Assembly: GCF_000600295.1 (NCBI RefSeq)
Contig: NZ_JEMG01000001.1
Location: 74,612 to 138,611 of the forward strand
Length of the DNA stretch: 64,000 nucleotides
Origin: Hylemonella gracilis str. Niagara R
GTDB taxonomy: Bacteria; Pseudomonadota; Gammaproteobacteria; Burkholderiales; Burkholderiaceae_C
Reading direction: 5' to 3'
This document shows, piece by piece, positions 55,457 through 64,000 of the stretch. Below the pieces are notes generated by a model. That model was not told where the DNA came from. It ran no database searches and saw nothing but the letters and a program-made list of their open reading frames with translations. Made by a program: the position numbers and the translations under genes. Numbering within the stretch: the first letter of the stretch is position 1; each line of letters starts with the position of its first letter.

Positions 55457-56779
55457 TCAGGCCTGCAGGCGCGCGCGCGCCCAGTCGCAGCTCAGGCGTC
55501 GCGCCCGGTCGGCCTGCTCGCAGTAGCCGTCAACGGCGTCAGCGGGGGCCACACCGTCGATCGATGGCGGACCGGTCAGCGTGCTGGCCTGGGCCGCGTC
55601 CGGACGCACCGGCACCGGCGCACCCGCCTGCGCAGCTTCGATGGCCTGCACCAGCATGCGGCGGTAGGCCACGATACCCTTGTCGGTCGTGCCCAGGTGC
55701 TCGCGCGTGCGGTCCTGGATCGTGCCCATGGACTCGCAGGCCCATTGGTCGTGCACATTGATGTCCATGCCCATGCCGGTGTACGTCTTGGTGGCCTGCT
55801 CCTCGGCGTTGTAGCCGTATTCGTTGCGCTTGTTCTTGCGCGAGACGTAGTCGGGCAGCTCGATGGTTTGCAGCCTTTGCTCCCGCATCTGCTTCTTATC
55901 GACGGGTTTGGTGAAGCTGGTGAAGATGGCATACCAGTAGCAGCGATGGTCATCGACCGGGACATGCCACTGAGAGATCGTCATTTCGGTGCTCATCGGG
56001 ATCACGAAGGCCTGCGGGAACACCACATTGGTGACGCGCACATGCGTCTGTTCCTCGCTGAGTTTGCGCAGCGTGGTCAGGCGCATGCCGAAGGGTGCGG
56101 GCTGCACCTGGATGTCCGGGCGGTCATACTCGCGCAGCACCTTGGTGATGGCCAGGTCAGAGTCAGCCGAGGCGCCGCGGAACTGCTTGCCGTAGCTCTC
56201 GGCGGTGTCTTCGTCTTCGTAGAAGCGGTGCAGGAAGGACGCGTGAGCCGGGTCCATGCCGACTTCCAGCGCCTGCAGCCAGTTGCACTCCCACAGGCCC
56301 TTGAATGCAAAAGTGTGGCTGTCGGGCGCGACGAAGCAGTCGAATTCCGGAAAGGCCGGGGGCTCGCCTTCGCCCAGGTAGGCGAAGATCACACCGCTCT
56401 TTTCCACGACCGGGTAGGCGCCCTGCCGGATGCGCGTGCACAGCTTGCTGCCCACGGGTTCGGCCGGGGTTTCCAGGCACTGACCCGTGGCATCGAACAG
56501 CCAGCCATGGAAGGCGCAGCGCAGCCCGCCGTCCTCGAGCCGACCGTAAGCCAGGTCCGCACCGCGATGGGGACAATCGCGGTCCAGCAGGCCAAGGCGG
56601 TCGCTTTCGTCTCGGAACAACACGTAGTGCTGACCCATGAGCTGCAGCGGCTTGAGCGGACGGGGCCCTTTCAATTCCTCGGACAAGGCCACGGGCTGCC
56701 AGTAGCGGCGCAACAGGGTCCCGGCGGGCGTCCCAGCACCGACCAGGGTCATGAAATCATTTTGTTCTGCACTGATCAT
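55457..56779 (-). CDS. Rieske-type oxygenase, alpha subunit
   Basis: A 440-residue oxygenase of the phthalate dioxygenase/vanillate demethylase type. The Rieske site C-P-H-R-G-A-D...C-A-F-H-G-W (about 69-90) binds 2Fe-2S, and mononuclear iron ligands lie in G-M-D-P-A-H-A-S-F-L-H-R near 173-184. It hydroxylates or demethylates an aromatic or N-alkyl substrate using electrons from the ferredoxin pair downstream. It is the first gene of the operon, divergent from the GntR gene. Confidence 0.93.
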   Translation of the reverse strand: MISAEQNDFMTLVGAGTPAGTLLRRYWQPVALSEELKGPRPLKPLQLMGQHYVLFRDESDRLGLLDRDCPHRGADLAYGRLEDGGLRCAFHGWLFDATGQCLETPAEPVGSKLCTRIRQGAYPVVEKSGVIFAYLGEGEPPAFPEFDCFVAPDSHTFAFKGLWECNWLQALEVGMDPAHASFLHRFYEDEDTAESYGKQFRGASADSDLAITKVLREYDRPDIQVQPAPFGMRLTTLRKLSEEQTHVRVTNVVFPQAFVIPMSTEMTISQWHVPVDDHRCYWYAIFTSFTKPVDKKQMREQRLQTIELPDYVSRKNKRNEYGYNAEEQATKTYTGMGMDINVHDQWACESMGTIQDRTREHLGTTDKGIVAYRRMLVQAIEAAQAGAPVPVRPDAAQASTLTGPPSIDGVAPADAVDGYCEQADRARRLSCDWARARLQA

Positions 56780-56793
56780 TCAAAGGCTCCAAT

Positions 56794-56803
56794 TTGGCAT
56801 GCC
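56794..56803. promoter_or_regulatory. GntR operator candidate (site 1)
   Basis: TTGGCATGCC, with a palindromic GGCATGCC core, lies 14 bp upstream of the Rieske gene start and shares TTGGYATGCC with site 2 at 56992. It sits in the leader of the catabolic operon. Confidence 0.5.
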
Positions 56804-56991
56804 GTTGCATGCAACTGAATTCATTATTTCTGCTTACCAAGGATTTCACCAAGGAAATTTGCCGAGATTTCTCAAAAATCCTGGTAAACACGGAGATAAA
56901 TTGCCTATATTTTCAGCAATTTGCCGGTGCACTTCTATGGATTTAGCTAATCCCCGATCAATGCATGCATTATTTAGGCCAGTTTGATATC

Positions 56992-57003
56992 TTGGTATGC
57001 CAA
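56992..57003. promoter_or_regulatory. GntR operator candidate (site 2)
   Basis: TTGGTATGCCAA is a near-perfect palindrome (TTGG/CCAA arms) about 50 bp upstream of the GntR gene start, related to site 1. The intervening 190 bp is AT-rich and must hold both divergent promoters. GntR/FCD regulators bind palindromes of this kind. Confidence 0.5.
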
Positions 57004-57049
57004 ATTTGCTGCTGTTAAGATTCCTGACCTTCATGCATACAGCCGGCAC

Positions 57050-57784
57050 ATGGACTCTCAACAATCGCGGGTATTGGTTCAGCTGCGGGACATGATCCTC
57101 AAGGGTGAGTTTGGCCCGGGCGAACGTCTGGCGGAGATTCCGCTGGCCGAGCGGCTGGGCGCTTCCCGCACCCCCGTTCGCCTGGCACTGGGCAGCCTGG
57201 AGCACGAGGGCTTGATTGAGCCCTCGCCCGGCGGGGGCTACCAGATGCGGCGGTTCACCTTGCGCGAGATCTCTGACGCCATCCGGGTCCGGGGCTTGAT
57301 CGAAGGCTGCGCAGCCCGGCTGCTGGCGGAAGAAGGCGCTACCCGCCCCCTGCTCAGAGCGCTGCACGACTGCCTCGCTGCGGGGGACAAAGCCGTCTAC
57401 AAGGCGCGCATGGACCTGGACGACTATGCCGCCTACGTCGAAATGAACGACACCTTCCATCGCCTCATCATGGACGGCTGCGGCAATGCCGCGCTCAAGC
57501 GGACGATGGAGTCACTCATGGGCCAGCCCTTCGCCGCTCCCAGCGCGATGCTACCGATGCAATCCTCCATGGAAGAGGGGCATCAATGGATGCAGCAGGC
57601 GCATCGCCAGCACCATGCGCTTGTTCAGGCCATCGAGCGCGGCCAAGGCTCTAGAGCCCAGGCCCTGGGCGAAGAGCATGTGGAGATTGCCCGCATGAAT
57701 CTCGACTATGCCTCGGAGCGGCCGGAGCTGGCCGCCAACCTCATGCCCGGACTGAAACTGGTCGGCGTGCATTCCGGCAAGTGA
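57050..57784 (+). CDS. GntR-family (FCD) transcriptional regulator
   Basis: A 244-residue regulator. The N-terminal winged HTH spans about 8-70 (I-L-K-G-E-F-G-P-G-E-R-L-A-E...L-G-A-S-R-T-P-V-R-L-A-L), and a C-terminal FCD ligand-binding helical domain spans about 80-225 with metal-site His residues (F-H-R-L-I, Q-Q-A-H-R-Q-H-H). It is divergent from the Rieske operon and probably represses it until its substrate is present. A bidirectional terminator follows. Confidence 0.94.
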   Translation: MDSQQSRVLVQLRDMILKGEFGPGERLAEIPLAERLGASRTPVRLALGSLEHEGLIEPSPGGGYQMRRFTLREISDAIRVRGLIEGCAARLLAEEGATRPLLRALHDCLAAGDKAVYKARMDLDDYAAYVEMNDTFHRLIMDGCGNAALKRTMESLMGQPFAAPSAMLPMQSSMEEGHQWMQQAHRQHHALVQAIERGQGSRAQALGEEHVEIARMNLDYASERPELAANLMPGLKLVGVHSGK

Positions 57785-57816
57785 CGCCGTGGCCACGCCG
57801 CCCGGAGCCGCGCATG

Positions 57817-57847
57817 AAAAAAGCCATCGACCCGCGATGGCTTTTTT
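57817..57847. terminator. Bidirectional terminator between gntR and prx
   Basis: AAAAAAGCCATCG pairs with CGATGGCTTTTTT across a 5-nt loop; a T run follows on both strands, so the convergent GntR and peroxiredoxin genes share it. Confidence 0.85.
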
Positions 57848-57877
57848 GTGGGCTTGCGCCTTGCGCTGCTCCGCGCT

Positions 57878-58384
57878 TCAGCCCTTGGCCTGGGCCAGCA
57901 GGGTCGCCGCGTCGCTGACTTCGAACTTGCCCGGCGCCTCGACGTTGAGCGACTGCACCTTGCCGTCCTTGATCAGCATGGAGTAACGGTTGCTGCGTAG
58001 ACCCATGCCGCGCGCGGTCAGGTCGAGCGTAAGGCCCGTGGCCTTGGCGAATTCAGCACTGCCGTCGGCCAGCATGCGCACCTTGCCATTGGTTTTCTGG
58101 TCACGCGCCCAGGCACCCATGACAAAGGGATCGTTCACCGCCAGGCACCAGATCTCGTCCACACCCGCAGCCTTGAACGCCGCGTGATGCTCGACATACC
58201 CCGGCACATGCTTGGCCGAGCAAGTGGGCGTGAAGGCGCCCGGCACGGCGAACAAGGCGATGGTCTTGCCCGCGAGGGCCTGGGCAACCGGCACCGGATT
58301 GGGTCCGATGCTGCATCCATTGCCTTCGACTTCGGAATATTCCGACAGAGTGACGTCCGGCAGGCTGTCTCCAACTTTGATCAT
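57878..58384 (-). CDS. Peroxiredoxin, Prx5 type
   Basis: A 168-residue peroxiredoxin. The peroxidatic Cys55 is in V-P-G-A-F-T-P-T-C-S (P-x-x-x-T-x-x-C), followed by A-K-H-V-P-G. A catalytic Arg appears in the L-R-S-N-R-Y-S segment. It reduces peroxides, probably with glutathione or glutaredoxin. A single-gene unit between the GntR gene and the S10 operon terminator. Confidence 0.94.
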   Translation of the reverse strand: MIKVGDSLPDVTLSEYSEVEGNGCSIGPNPVPVAQALAGKTIALFAVPGAFTPTCSAKHVPGYVEHHAAFKAAGVDEIWCLAVNDPFVMGAWARDQKTNGKVRMLADGSAEFAKATGLTLDLTARGMGLRSNRYSMLIKDGKVQSLNVEAPGKFEVSDAATLLAQAKG

Positions 58385-58462
58385 GTCGCGCTCCTGGTTG
58401 CGTATGAATGAGGGATGAATACATCAAGAACTTGGTCTTTGCCGACCGCAGCGCAGGTCATG

Positions 58463-58496
58463 CAAAAAGCAAAACGGCCCACCATTGTGAGCCGTT
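58463..58496 (-). terminator. Terminator after rpsQ
   Basis: Stem AACGGC/GCCGTT (58473-58496) with T run (58464-58468) on the minus strand, about 26 bp after the rpsQ stop. It closes the S10 operon here. Confidence 0.75.
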
Positions 58497-58522
58497 CTGC
58501 AAGTCCGAGTCGGAGCCGAGGC

Positions 58523-58798
58523 TTAAACCGCCACGGCCTTTTCGACCAGGCGGGTCGCAACCCAGTTCTTGGTCTTGGACAGCGGACGGCTCTCGGTGAT
58601 CTCGATCACGTCACCCAGCTTGTACTCGCCGTTTTCGTCATGGGCGTGGTACTTGCTGGAACGGATCACGATCTTGTCGTAAATCGGGTGCTTCACCCGA
58701 CGCTCGATCAGCACAGTCACGGTCTTGGCGCGCTTGTCGCTGACGACCTTGCCAACGAGGGTGCGCTTGAGGGATTTCTTGGCTTCCGTCATGGTCAC
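58523..58798 (-). CDS. rpsQ: 30S ribosomal protein S17
   Basis: A 91-residue S17, an early 16S rRNA binder with an OB fold. [11 protein letters not shown] and the [24 protein letters not shown] segment are diagnostic. It starts 3 bp after rpmC and is the last gene before the operon terminator. Confidence 0.98.
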   Translation of the reverse strand: MTMTEAKKSLKRTLVGKVVSDKRAKTVTVLIERRVKHPIYDKIVIRSSKYHAHDENGEYKLGDVIEITESRPLSKTKNWVATRLVEKAVAV

Positions 58799-58801
58799 TC
58801 C

Positions 58802-58999
58802 TTAGTTGGCCGCTTGCTTTTCGGCAAGAATCGTCTTGGCGCGCGCAACGGCACGGCGCGTCAGACGCAGTTGCGCCGTGTTGTTGAGCTGTTGCGTGGC
58901 CTTTTGCATGCGCATGTTGAAGTGGGCCTTTTGCAGGGACTTCACTTCGGTTTGCAGGGCGGCCACGTCCTTCTGGCGCAGATCAGCAGATTTCGTCAT
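58802..58999 (-). CDS. rpmC: 50S ribosomal protein L29
   Basis: A 65-residue L29 at the tunnel exit. L-R-Q-K-D-V-A-A-L and the C-terminal R-R-A-V-A-R-A-K-T-I are family features. Between rplP and rpsQ as expected. Confidence 0.97.
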   Translation of the reverse strand: MTKSADLRQKDVAALQTEVKSLQKAHFNMRMQKATQQLNNTAQLRLTRRAVARAKTILAEKQAAN

Positions 59000-59013
59000 G
59001 TCGATGCTCCTGA

Positions 59014-59430
59014 TTACTGGCCGATCATGCGGCTGACAAAGGTGGTGCGCAGCGGCAGCTTGGCAGCGGCCAGCAGGAAGGCTTCGCGCGCGAGTTCCTC
59101 GGGCACGCCGACGATCTCGAACACGATCTTGCCCGGCTGGATTTCAGCCACGTAGTACTCCGGGTTGCCCTTACCGTTACCCATACGCACTTCAGCAGGC
59201 TTCTGGGAAATGGGTTTGTCTGGGAACACACGGATCCAGATCCGACCGCCACGCTTGACGTGGCGCGAAATGGCGCGGCGTGCCGCCTCAATCTGGCGAG
59301 CCGTGAGGCGGCCGCGTTCGACGCACTTGAGGCCGAAGTCGCCAAAGGCCACGGAACTGCCACGGGTGGCAAGACCCGTGTTACGGCCCTTTTGCTCCTT
59401 GCGGTATTTTCTGCGAGCAGGTTGCAGCAT
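59014..59430 (-). CDS. rplP: 50S ribosomal protein L16
   Basis: A 138-residue L16, near the peptidyl transferase site. [19 protein letters not shown] and the [10 protein letters not shown] segment are diagnostic. It follows rpsC by 2 bp. Confidence 0.98.
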   Translation of the reverse strand: MLQPARRKYRKEQKGRNTGLATRGSSVAFGDFGLKCVERGRLTARQIEAARRAISRHVKRGGRIWIRVFPDKPISQKPAEVRMGNGKGNPEYYVAEIQPGKIVFEIVGVPEELAREAFLLAAAKLPLRTTFVSRMIGQ

Positions 59431-59432
59431 CT

Positions 59433-60323
59433 TTATTCTCCTTGAGCACCGTCAGCAGATGCGGCTGGCGCGGCTTTGCGGACGCGCTTAACGGCGGTTT
59501 TCGGGGCGGCGGCGTCTGCGGCCTCCGCGGGTTTGTCACTTCCATCGGCGGGAGCGGCGTTCGTGCCAGCGGGACGACGCGCGCCCCCACGGGCCGGACG
59601 GTCGGCGCCCGGACGGCCAGCGCCATCGCGGCGCGGACCACGCGGACGACGCTCTTCCTCGGCGCGCGGCTCGGCGGCGGCGGGCTGGTCGTTGCGGCCC
59701 AGGTTGTCGCCCTTGTACACCCACACCTTGACGCCGATGACACCATAGGTGGTCTTGGCCTCGGACGTACCGTAATCGATGTCCGCACGCAGGGTATGCA
59801 GCGGCACGCGACCTTCTCGGTACCACTCGGTGCGAGCGATTTCGATGCCGTTGAGACGACCGGCGGACATGATCTTGATGCCCTGGGCGCCCAGGCGCAT
59901 CGCGTTCTGCATGGCGCGCTTCATCGCGCGGCGGAACATGATGCGCTTCTCGAGCTGCTGGGTGATGCTGTCGGCGATCAGCTTGGCATCGATTTCGGGC
60001 TTGCGCACTTCCTCGATGTTCACGGCCACCGGCACACCCAGCTGCTTGCCCAGGTCGCGCTTCAGGTTCTCGATGTCCTCGCCCTTCTTGCCGATCACGA
60101 CGCCCGGACGAGCCGAGAAGATCGTGATGCGGGCGTTCTTGGCGGGGCGCTCGATCAGCACGCGAGAAACGGAGGCGTTCTTCAGCTTGGTCTTGAGGTA
60201 CTCGCGCACCTTGATGTCTTCAGCCAGCATGCCGGCGAAGTCACGGTTGCTGGCGTACCAGCGCGAGGCCCAGTTGCGGCTCACCGCAAGGCGGAAACCG
60301 GTCGGGTTGATTTTCTGTCCCAT
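59433..60323 (-). CDS. rpsC: 30S ribosomal protein S3, with C-terminal extension
   Basis: A 296-residue S3 at the mRNA entry helicase site. The KH domain and [11 protein letters not shown] segment are conserved. E. coli S3 has 233 residues; here about 60 extra Ala-, Arg- and Pro-rich residues follow ([13 protein letters not shown]), ending in a Lys/Ala tail. Such tails occur in this family of bacteria and are probably disordered. Confidence 0.97.
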   Translation of the reverse strand: MGQKINPTGFRLAVSRNWASRWYASNRDFAGMLAEDIKVREYLKTKLKNASVSRVLIERPAKNARITIFSARPGVVIGKKGEDIENLKRDLGKQLGVPVAVNIEEVRKPEIDAKLIADSITQQLEKRIMFRRAMKRAMQNAMRLGAQGIKIMSAGRLNGIEIARTEWYREGRVPLHTLRADIDYGTSEAKTTYGVIGVKVWVYKGDNLGRNDQPAAAEPRAEEERRPRGPRRDGAGRPGADRPARGGARRPAGTNAAPADGSDKPAEAADAAAPKTAVKRVRKAAPAASADGAQGE

Positions 60324-60338
60324 ATCCTCAGACCTCGA

Positions 60339-60668
60339 TTAGTTGCCGACCGTCACGTACACATGGCACGTCGGTTTGCTGATGCGGTTGCCACGGCCCT
60401 TGGCTCGGGCGGTGAAACGCTTGAGCGTGGTGCCCTGCTCGACGTAGATGGTCTTGACCTTCAGCTCGTCGATGTCGGCGCCGTCGTTGTGCTCGGCGTT
60501 GGCGATGGCGGACTCCAGCACCTTGCGGATGATCAGGGCTGCCTTCTTCTGCGTGAACTGCAGGATGTTGAGCGCCTGGTCGACCTTCTTGCCGCGGATC
60601 AGATCCGCGACCAGACGACCCTTGTCCACGGAGAGGCGGACGCCACGGAGGCTTGCACGGGTTTCCAT
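60339..60668 (-). CDS. rplV: 50S ribosomal protein L22
   Basis: A 109-residue L22 lining the exit tunnel. [17 protein letters not shown] and the hairpin loop A-R-G-K/G-R-G-N-R-I are present. Lies 15 bp upstream of rpsC. Confidence 0.98.
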   Translation of the reverse strand: METRASLRGVRLSVDKGRLVADLIRGKKVDQALNILQFTQKKAALIIRKVLESAIANAEHNDGADIDELKVKTIYVEQGTTLKRFTARAKGRGNRISKPTCHVYVTVGN

Positions 60669-60680
60669 GTTGGCTACTCC

Positions 60681-60959
60681 TTACTTCTTCTGGACTTTTT
60701 TGTCCGCGGGGTGGCCCTTGAAGGTGCGAGTCAGCGCGAACTCACCCAGCTTGTGGCCCACCATTTGGTCGGTGATGTAGACCGGCACGTGCTGCTTGCC
60801 GTTGTGCACGGCGATGGTCAGACCGATGAAATCGGGCAGAACCATGGAGCGGCGCGACCAGGTCTTGATCGGCTTCTTGTCCTTGACGGCCACGGCTTTT
60901 TCAACCTTGGCCAGCAGGTGATGGTCAACAAACGGACCCTTTTTGAGAGAGCGAGTCAT
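60681..60959 (-). CDS. rpsS: 30S ribosomal protein S19
   Basis: A 92-residue S19 of the head domain. [15 protein letters not shown] and [11 protein letters not shown] are diagnostic. Twelve bp upstream of rplV. Confidence 0.98.
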   Translation of the reverse strand: MTRSLKKGPFVDHHLLAKVEKAVAVKDKKPIKTWSRRSMVLPDFIGLTIAVHNGKQHVPVYITDQMVGHKLGEFALTRTFKGHPADKKVQKK

Positions 60960-60969
60960 TTGCTACCTC

Positions 60970-61794
60970 TTACTTCTTGCGACGCGACACGATAAAGGTC
61001 TGCGTGCGCTTGTTGTTGCGGGTGCGGTAGCCCTTCGTGAGGTTGCCCCACGGGTCCACCGGATGACGGCCTTCGCCAGTCTTGCCCTCGCCACCACCGT
61101 GCGGGTGGTCGACCGGGTTCATCACGACGCCGCGCACGGTCGGGCGAATGCCCATCCAGCGCTTGACACCAGCCTTGCCGAATTGGCGCAGACTGTGCTC
61201 TTCGTTCGCGACCTGGCCAATCGTGGCGCGGCACTCGATGTGAATCTTGCGGACTTCGCCCGAGCGCATGCGCACCTGGGCGTAGGTGCCTTCACGCGCC
61301 AGCAGCGTGGCCGAGGCGCCGGCGGAACGCACGACTTGCGCGCCCTTGCCGACCTGCAGCTCGATGCAGTGGATGATGGAGCCCACGGGAATGTTGCGGA
61401 TCGGCAGGGTGTTGCCCACGCGAATCGGCGCTTCGGCACCGTTCAGGATGGTCGAACCGACTTCCAGGCCACGCGGCGCGATGATGTAACGACGCTCGCC
61501 GTCGGCATAGCACACCAAAGCCAGGTGGGCCGAGCGGTTCGGGTCATATTCAATGCGCTCGACCTTGGCCGGAATTCCGTCCTTGTCGCGCTTGAAGTCC
61601 ACCACGCGGTAGTGGTGCTTGTGGCCACCGCCCTTGTGACGGGTGGTGATGTGGCCATTGTTGTTACGACCCGACTTTTGGAATTGCGGTTCCAGCAGCG
61701 GCGCGTACCCCTCACCCTTGTACAGGTGATCACGCGAGACCTTCACCACGGCACGTTGGCCGGGGGAGGTCGGTTTCATCTTGATGACAGCCAT
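60970..61794 (-). CDS. rplB: 50S ribosomal protein L2
   Basis: A 274-residue L2, important for subunit joining and peptidyl transfer. The functional His region [16 protein letters not shown] and the SH3-like P-T-S-P-G-Q-R are intact. Follows rplW by 2 bp. Confidence 0.98.
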   Translation of the reverse strand: MAVIKMKPTSPGQRAVVKVSRDHLYKGEGYAPLLEPQFQKSGRNNNGHITTRHKGGGHKHHYRVVDFKRDKDGIPAKVERIEYDPNRSAHLALVCYADGERRYIIAPRGLEVGSTILNGAEAPIRVGNTLPIRNIPVGSIIHCIELQVGKGAQVVRSAGASATLLAREGTYAQVRMRSGEVRKIHIECRATIGQVANEEHSLRQFGKAGVKRWMGIRPTVRGVVMNPVDHPHGGGEGKTGEGRHPVDPWGNLTKGYRTRNNKRTQTFIVSRRKK

Positions 61795-61796
61795 GA

Positions 61797-62114
61797 TTAC
61801 GCGGCCTCCCCGGACAGGTTCAGCTCTTGACCGGGCTTCAGCATGACGTAGGCCTTGCGCACGTTGTCGCGACGGCCCACGGACTTGCCGTAGCGCTTGG
61901 TCTTGCCTTTGGTGTTGACCACGGAAACGCCCTTGACTTCGACCTTGAACAGCAGCTCGACGGCCGCCTTGATCTCGGGCTTGGTGGCGTTTTGCAGGAC
62001 TTTGAACGTCACCGCATTGCTTTTCTCGGCGACCATCGTGGCCTTTTCAGACACGATCGGCGCGATCAGCACTTGCATCAGGCGACCTTCATCGAATTGG
62101 ATGGCGGCGCTCAT
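61797..62114 (-). CDS. rplW: 50S ribosomal protein L23
   Basis: A 105-residue L23, docking site for trigger factor and [14 protein letters not shown] and G-K-T-K-R-Y-G-K-S segments are diagnostic. Its start overlaps the rplD stop (ATGA). Confidence 0.97.
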   Translation of the reverse strand: MSAAIQFDEGRLMQVLIAPIVSEKATMVAEKSNAVTFKVLQNATKPEIKAAVELLFKVEVKGVSVVNTKGKTKRYGKSVGRRDNVRKAYVMLKPGQELNLSGEAA

Positions 62115-62731
62115 GCGTACATCTCCTTGAGTTGTTCCACGGCCGCCTTGGTCACCAGCACCTTGCGGTAGTGGACCAGCGACAGCGGATCGGCATAACG
62201 CGGCTCGACCACCAGCACATTGGCCAAGTTGCGCGAGGCCAGGTACAGGTTCTCGTCGACCTCGTCGGCGATGACGAGCACGGAGTCGAGCTTCATGGCC
62301 TTGAACTTGGCGGCCAGCGCCTTGGTCTTGGGCGAATCCACCTTGAGCGACTCGACCACGGCCAGACGGCCTTCGCGGGCAAGCTGCGAGAAGATGGACG
62401 CCATGCCGGCGCGGTACATCTTCTTGTTGACCTTCTGGCTGAAGTTTTCTTCCGGCGAGTTAGGGAAGATGCGGCCGCCCCCACGCCACAGGGGCGAGGA
62501 CGTCATACCGGCGCGGGCGTTGCCCGTACCCTTTTGCTTGAACGGCTTCTTGGTCGAGTGCTTGACCGTGGCGCGATCCTTCTGGGCGCGCGTGCCCTGG
62601 CGGGCATTGGCCTGGAAGGCCACGACGATCTGGTGGACCAGCGCTTCGTTGTATTCACGACCGAACACGGTGTCCGGCGCTTCCAGCTTGGAGGCGGCCT
62701 GGCCCTGTTCGTTCAGGAGTTCGAGCTGCAT
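62111..62731 (-). CDS. rplD: 50S ribosomal protein L4
   Basis: A 206-residue L4 in the exit tunnel; in E. coli it also represses the S10 operon. The loop [27 protein letters not shown] is present. The rplC stop overlaps its start by one base. Confidence 0.98.
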   Translation of the reverse strand: MQLELLNEQGQAASKLEAPDTVFGREYNEALVHQIVVAFQANARQGTRAQKDRATVKHSTKKPFKQKGTGNARAGMTSSPLWRGGGRIFPNSPEENFSQKVNKKMYRAGMASIFSQLAREGRLAVVESLKVDSPKTKALAAKFKAMKLDSVLVIADEVDENLYLASRNLANVLVVEPRYADPLSLVHYRKVLVTKAAVEQLKEMYA

Positions 62732-63405
62732 CAGTTCGCTCCCTTCTTGGCTTGGACTTTCACGGCGGGGCGGACGGTCACGAAACCGCCGGCGGAGCCG
62801 GGAACTGCGCCCTTGATCAGCAACAGCTGACGGGCTTCGTCGATGCGGATCACGTCAAGGTTCTGGGTGGTGACGGTTTCGTCGCCCATGTGGCCCGTCA
62901 TGCGCTTGCCCGGGAACACGCGACCCGGATCCTGGGCCATCGAGATGGAACCCGGAACGTTGTGCGAACGGCTGTTACCGTGGGACGCGCGCTGCGAACT
63001 GAAGTTATGACGCTTGATCGTGCCGGCGTAGCCCTTGCCGATGGAGGTGCCTTGCACATCCACCTTCTGGCCCACGGCGAAGATCTCGGTCACGGGCAGC
63101 TTGGCGCCGGCCTGGTACTTGGCGGCGGTGTCTGCGGCGACGCGGAATTCCTGGATGATTTCACCGGCTTCCACACCCGCCTTGGCGAGGTGGCCGGCTT
63201 GAGGCTTGGTCACGCGCGAAGCACGGCGCGAACCAAACGTCACCTGCAGGGCGACGTAGCCATCATTGTCCTGGGTCTTGACCTGGGTCACGCGGTTGTC
63301 GGACACATCGACCACCGTGACGGGCACTGCATCGCCGTCATCGGTGAACAGACGCATCATGCCCACCTTGCGCCCCAGCAACCCCAATCGATTGCTCGAA
63401 CTCAT
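62731..63405 (-). CDS. rplC: 50S ribosomal protein L3
   Basis: A 224-residue L3, early assembly protein. G-L-L-G-R-K-V-G-M and the S-H-G-N-S-R-S-H-N segment are diagnostic. AAAGGAG precedes ATG. It is preceded by a 209-bp spacer that carries two hairpins. Confidence 0.98.
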   Translation of the reverse strand: MSSSNRLGLLGRKVGMMRLFTDDGDAVPVTVVDVSDNRVTQVKTQDNDGYVALQVTFGSRRASRVTKPQAGHLAKAGVEAGEIIQEFRVAADTAAKYQAGAKLPVTEIFAVGQKVDVQGTSIGKGYAGTIKRHNFSSQRASHGNSRSHNVPGSISMAQDPGRVFPGKRMTGHMGDETVTTQNLDVIRIDEARQLLLIKGAVPGSAGGFVTVRPAVKVQAKKGAN

Positions 63406-63508
63406 TTTGACTCCTTTGCTCTCACCGTCGCCGCTTCAATTGGCTTCGACGTTTGCTTGGGATTCGCGGACCAGACCCGCGAGCAAGCGTGAAAGAGGGT
63501 TGATAAAA

Positions 63509-63529
63509 CTCGGCCCAAAATAGGCCGAG
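63509..63529 (-). terminator. Terminator-like hairpin between rpsJ and rplC
   Basis: A perfect 7-bp stem CTCGGCC/GGCCGAG with a 7-nt loop is followed on the minus strand by TTTTAT. It lies 86 bp downstream of the rpsJ stop and 104 bp before rplC, so it may attenuate the S10 operon after its first gene. Confidence 0.55.
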
Positions 63530-63544
63530 CCAGGCATTCTAGCC

Positions 63545-63568
63545 GGATTCGCGGAAAACCGCAAATCC
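63545..63568. promoter_or_regulatory. Second hairpin in the rpsJ-rplC spacer
   Basis: GGATTCGCGG pairs with CCGCAAATCC (one mismatch) across an AAAA loop. It precedes the terminator-like hairpin in the minus-strand transcript and could alternate or cooperate with it. Confidence 0.45.
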
Positions 63569-63614
63569 AGGCCAGATCACCATTCTTCAGCCGAGCGAAC
63601 CCGGCATCAGCCGC

Positions 63615-63929
63615 TTACTGCAGCTTGATTTCGACATCCACGCCAGCGGCGAGGTCCAGCTTCATCAGCGCGTCCACCGTCTTGTCGGTCGGGTCCACGA
63701 TGTCCATCAGGCGCTGGTGCGTGCGGATCTCAAACTGGTCGCGGCTGGTCTTGTTGACGTGCGGGGAACGCAGGATGTCGAAACGCTTCATGCGCGTGGG
63801 CAGCGGGACCGGGCCCTTGACGATGGCGCCGGTGCGCTTGGCGGTGTCCACGATCTCGGCGGCCGACTGGTCGATCAGCTTGTAGTCGAACGCCTTGAGG
63901 CGGATGCGGATTTTCTGCTTGGTAGCCAT
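63615..63929 (-). CDS. rpsJ: 30S ribosomal protein S10
   Basis: A 104-residue S10, also the NusG/NusE antitermination partner. [14 protein letters not shown] and [12 protein letters not shown] are diagnostic. First S10-operon gene visible here; the genes upstream lie beyond the window. The last 70 bp of the window has no recognised gene. Confidence 0.98.
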   Translation of the reverse strand: MATKQKIRIRLKAFDYKLIDQSAAEIVDTAKRTGAIVKGPVPLPTRMKRFDILRSPHVNKTSRDQFEIRTHQRLMDIVDPTDKTVDALMKLDLAAGVDVEIKLQ

Positions 63930-64000
63930 GTGTGCTCCTGGTCAGGATCGAGTCCGGGCAGTGTGTCTCGTTGAGAACGTCTGCCCGGCCAGGCCCCAAA

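Noticed and set aside
53972..56818. A 948-codon plus-strand frame opposite the catabolic operon
   Set aside because: It is a shadow of the GS-like and Rieske genes on the minus strand, whose motifs are unambiguous. GC-rich codon bias keeps the opposite strand open; the same holds for long frames opposite gdhA and atpD.

Overview
The right two thirds of the window (about 23.3-64 kb) is GC-rich proteobacterial chromosome. The S10 ribosomal operon, the atpIBEFHAGDC operon, lipB-lipA, an incomplete ptsI-ptsH-EIIA set, a Liv-type ABC transporter and the style of the proteins all point to Burkholderiales, most likely Comamonadaceae. That placement is inferred from gene content and protein style; no database was searched.

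The left third (1 to about 23.3 kb) is an accessory island ending next to a tRNA-Arg(CCG) gene. From left to right it holds: (i) a scrapyard of IS remnants (two opposed IS3-family transposase C-termini and a truncated IS21 IstA) plus one small unknown gene, 1-1.3 kb; (ii) a minus-strand multigene locus, 1.46-14.93 kb, encoding in transcription order a sigma-70-like factor, a GHKL/Hsp90-type ATPase, a Z1-domain superfamily II ATPase, a PD-(D/E)XK/DUF4420-type nuclease, an AIPR protein, a Vsr nuclease, a 593-aa protein with a D...QxK nuclease-like signature and a C5-cytosine methyltransferase; (iii) an 0.85-kb non-coding segment with a palindrome beside a -10-like box and a hairpin/terminator arrangement; (iv) a plus-strand Tn7-like transposition module: a fused TnsA-TnsB, TnsC and TniQ; (v) three small cargo genes of unknown role; (vi) a resolvase fossil and a cluster of 21-bp repeats resembling a Tn7-type end, finishing about 50 bp from the 3' end of the tRNA gene.

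My reading is that a TniQ-guided Tn7-like element sits downstream of tRNA-Arg and carries a large restriction/anti-phage-type cassette that brings its own sigma factor. The methyltransferase would mark self DNA, Vsr would repair T:G mismatches left by deaminated 5-methylcytosine, and the ATPases plus two candidate nucleases would sense and attack foreign DNA. The left end of the element is not demonstrated: it may lie at or beyond position 1.

The chromosomal part then carries cytochrome c5, a low-molecular-weight phosphatase, glutamate dehydrogenase, a YheT-type hydrolase, the ATP synthase operon, lipoate synthesis, PTS phosphorelay proteins, transporters and small redox proteins. A compact minus-strand operon at 47.4-56.8 kb has a Rieske oxygenase, a glutamine-synthetase-like ligase, ferredoxin, ferredoxin reductase, LivKHMGF and a tautomerase. 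It is divergent from a GntR regulator and looks like an uptake-plus-oxidation pathway for an amine or aromatic compound. The window ends in the S10 operon (rpsJ to rpsQ).
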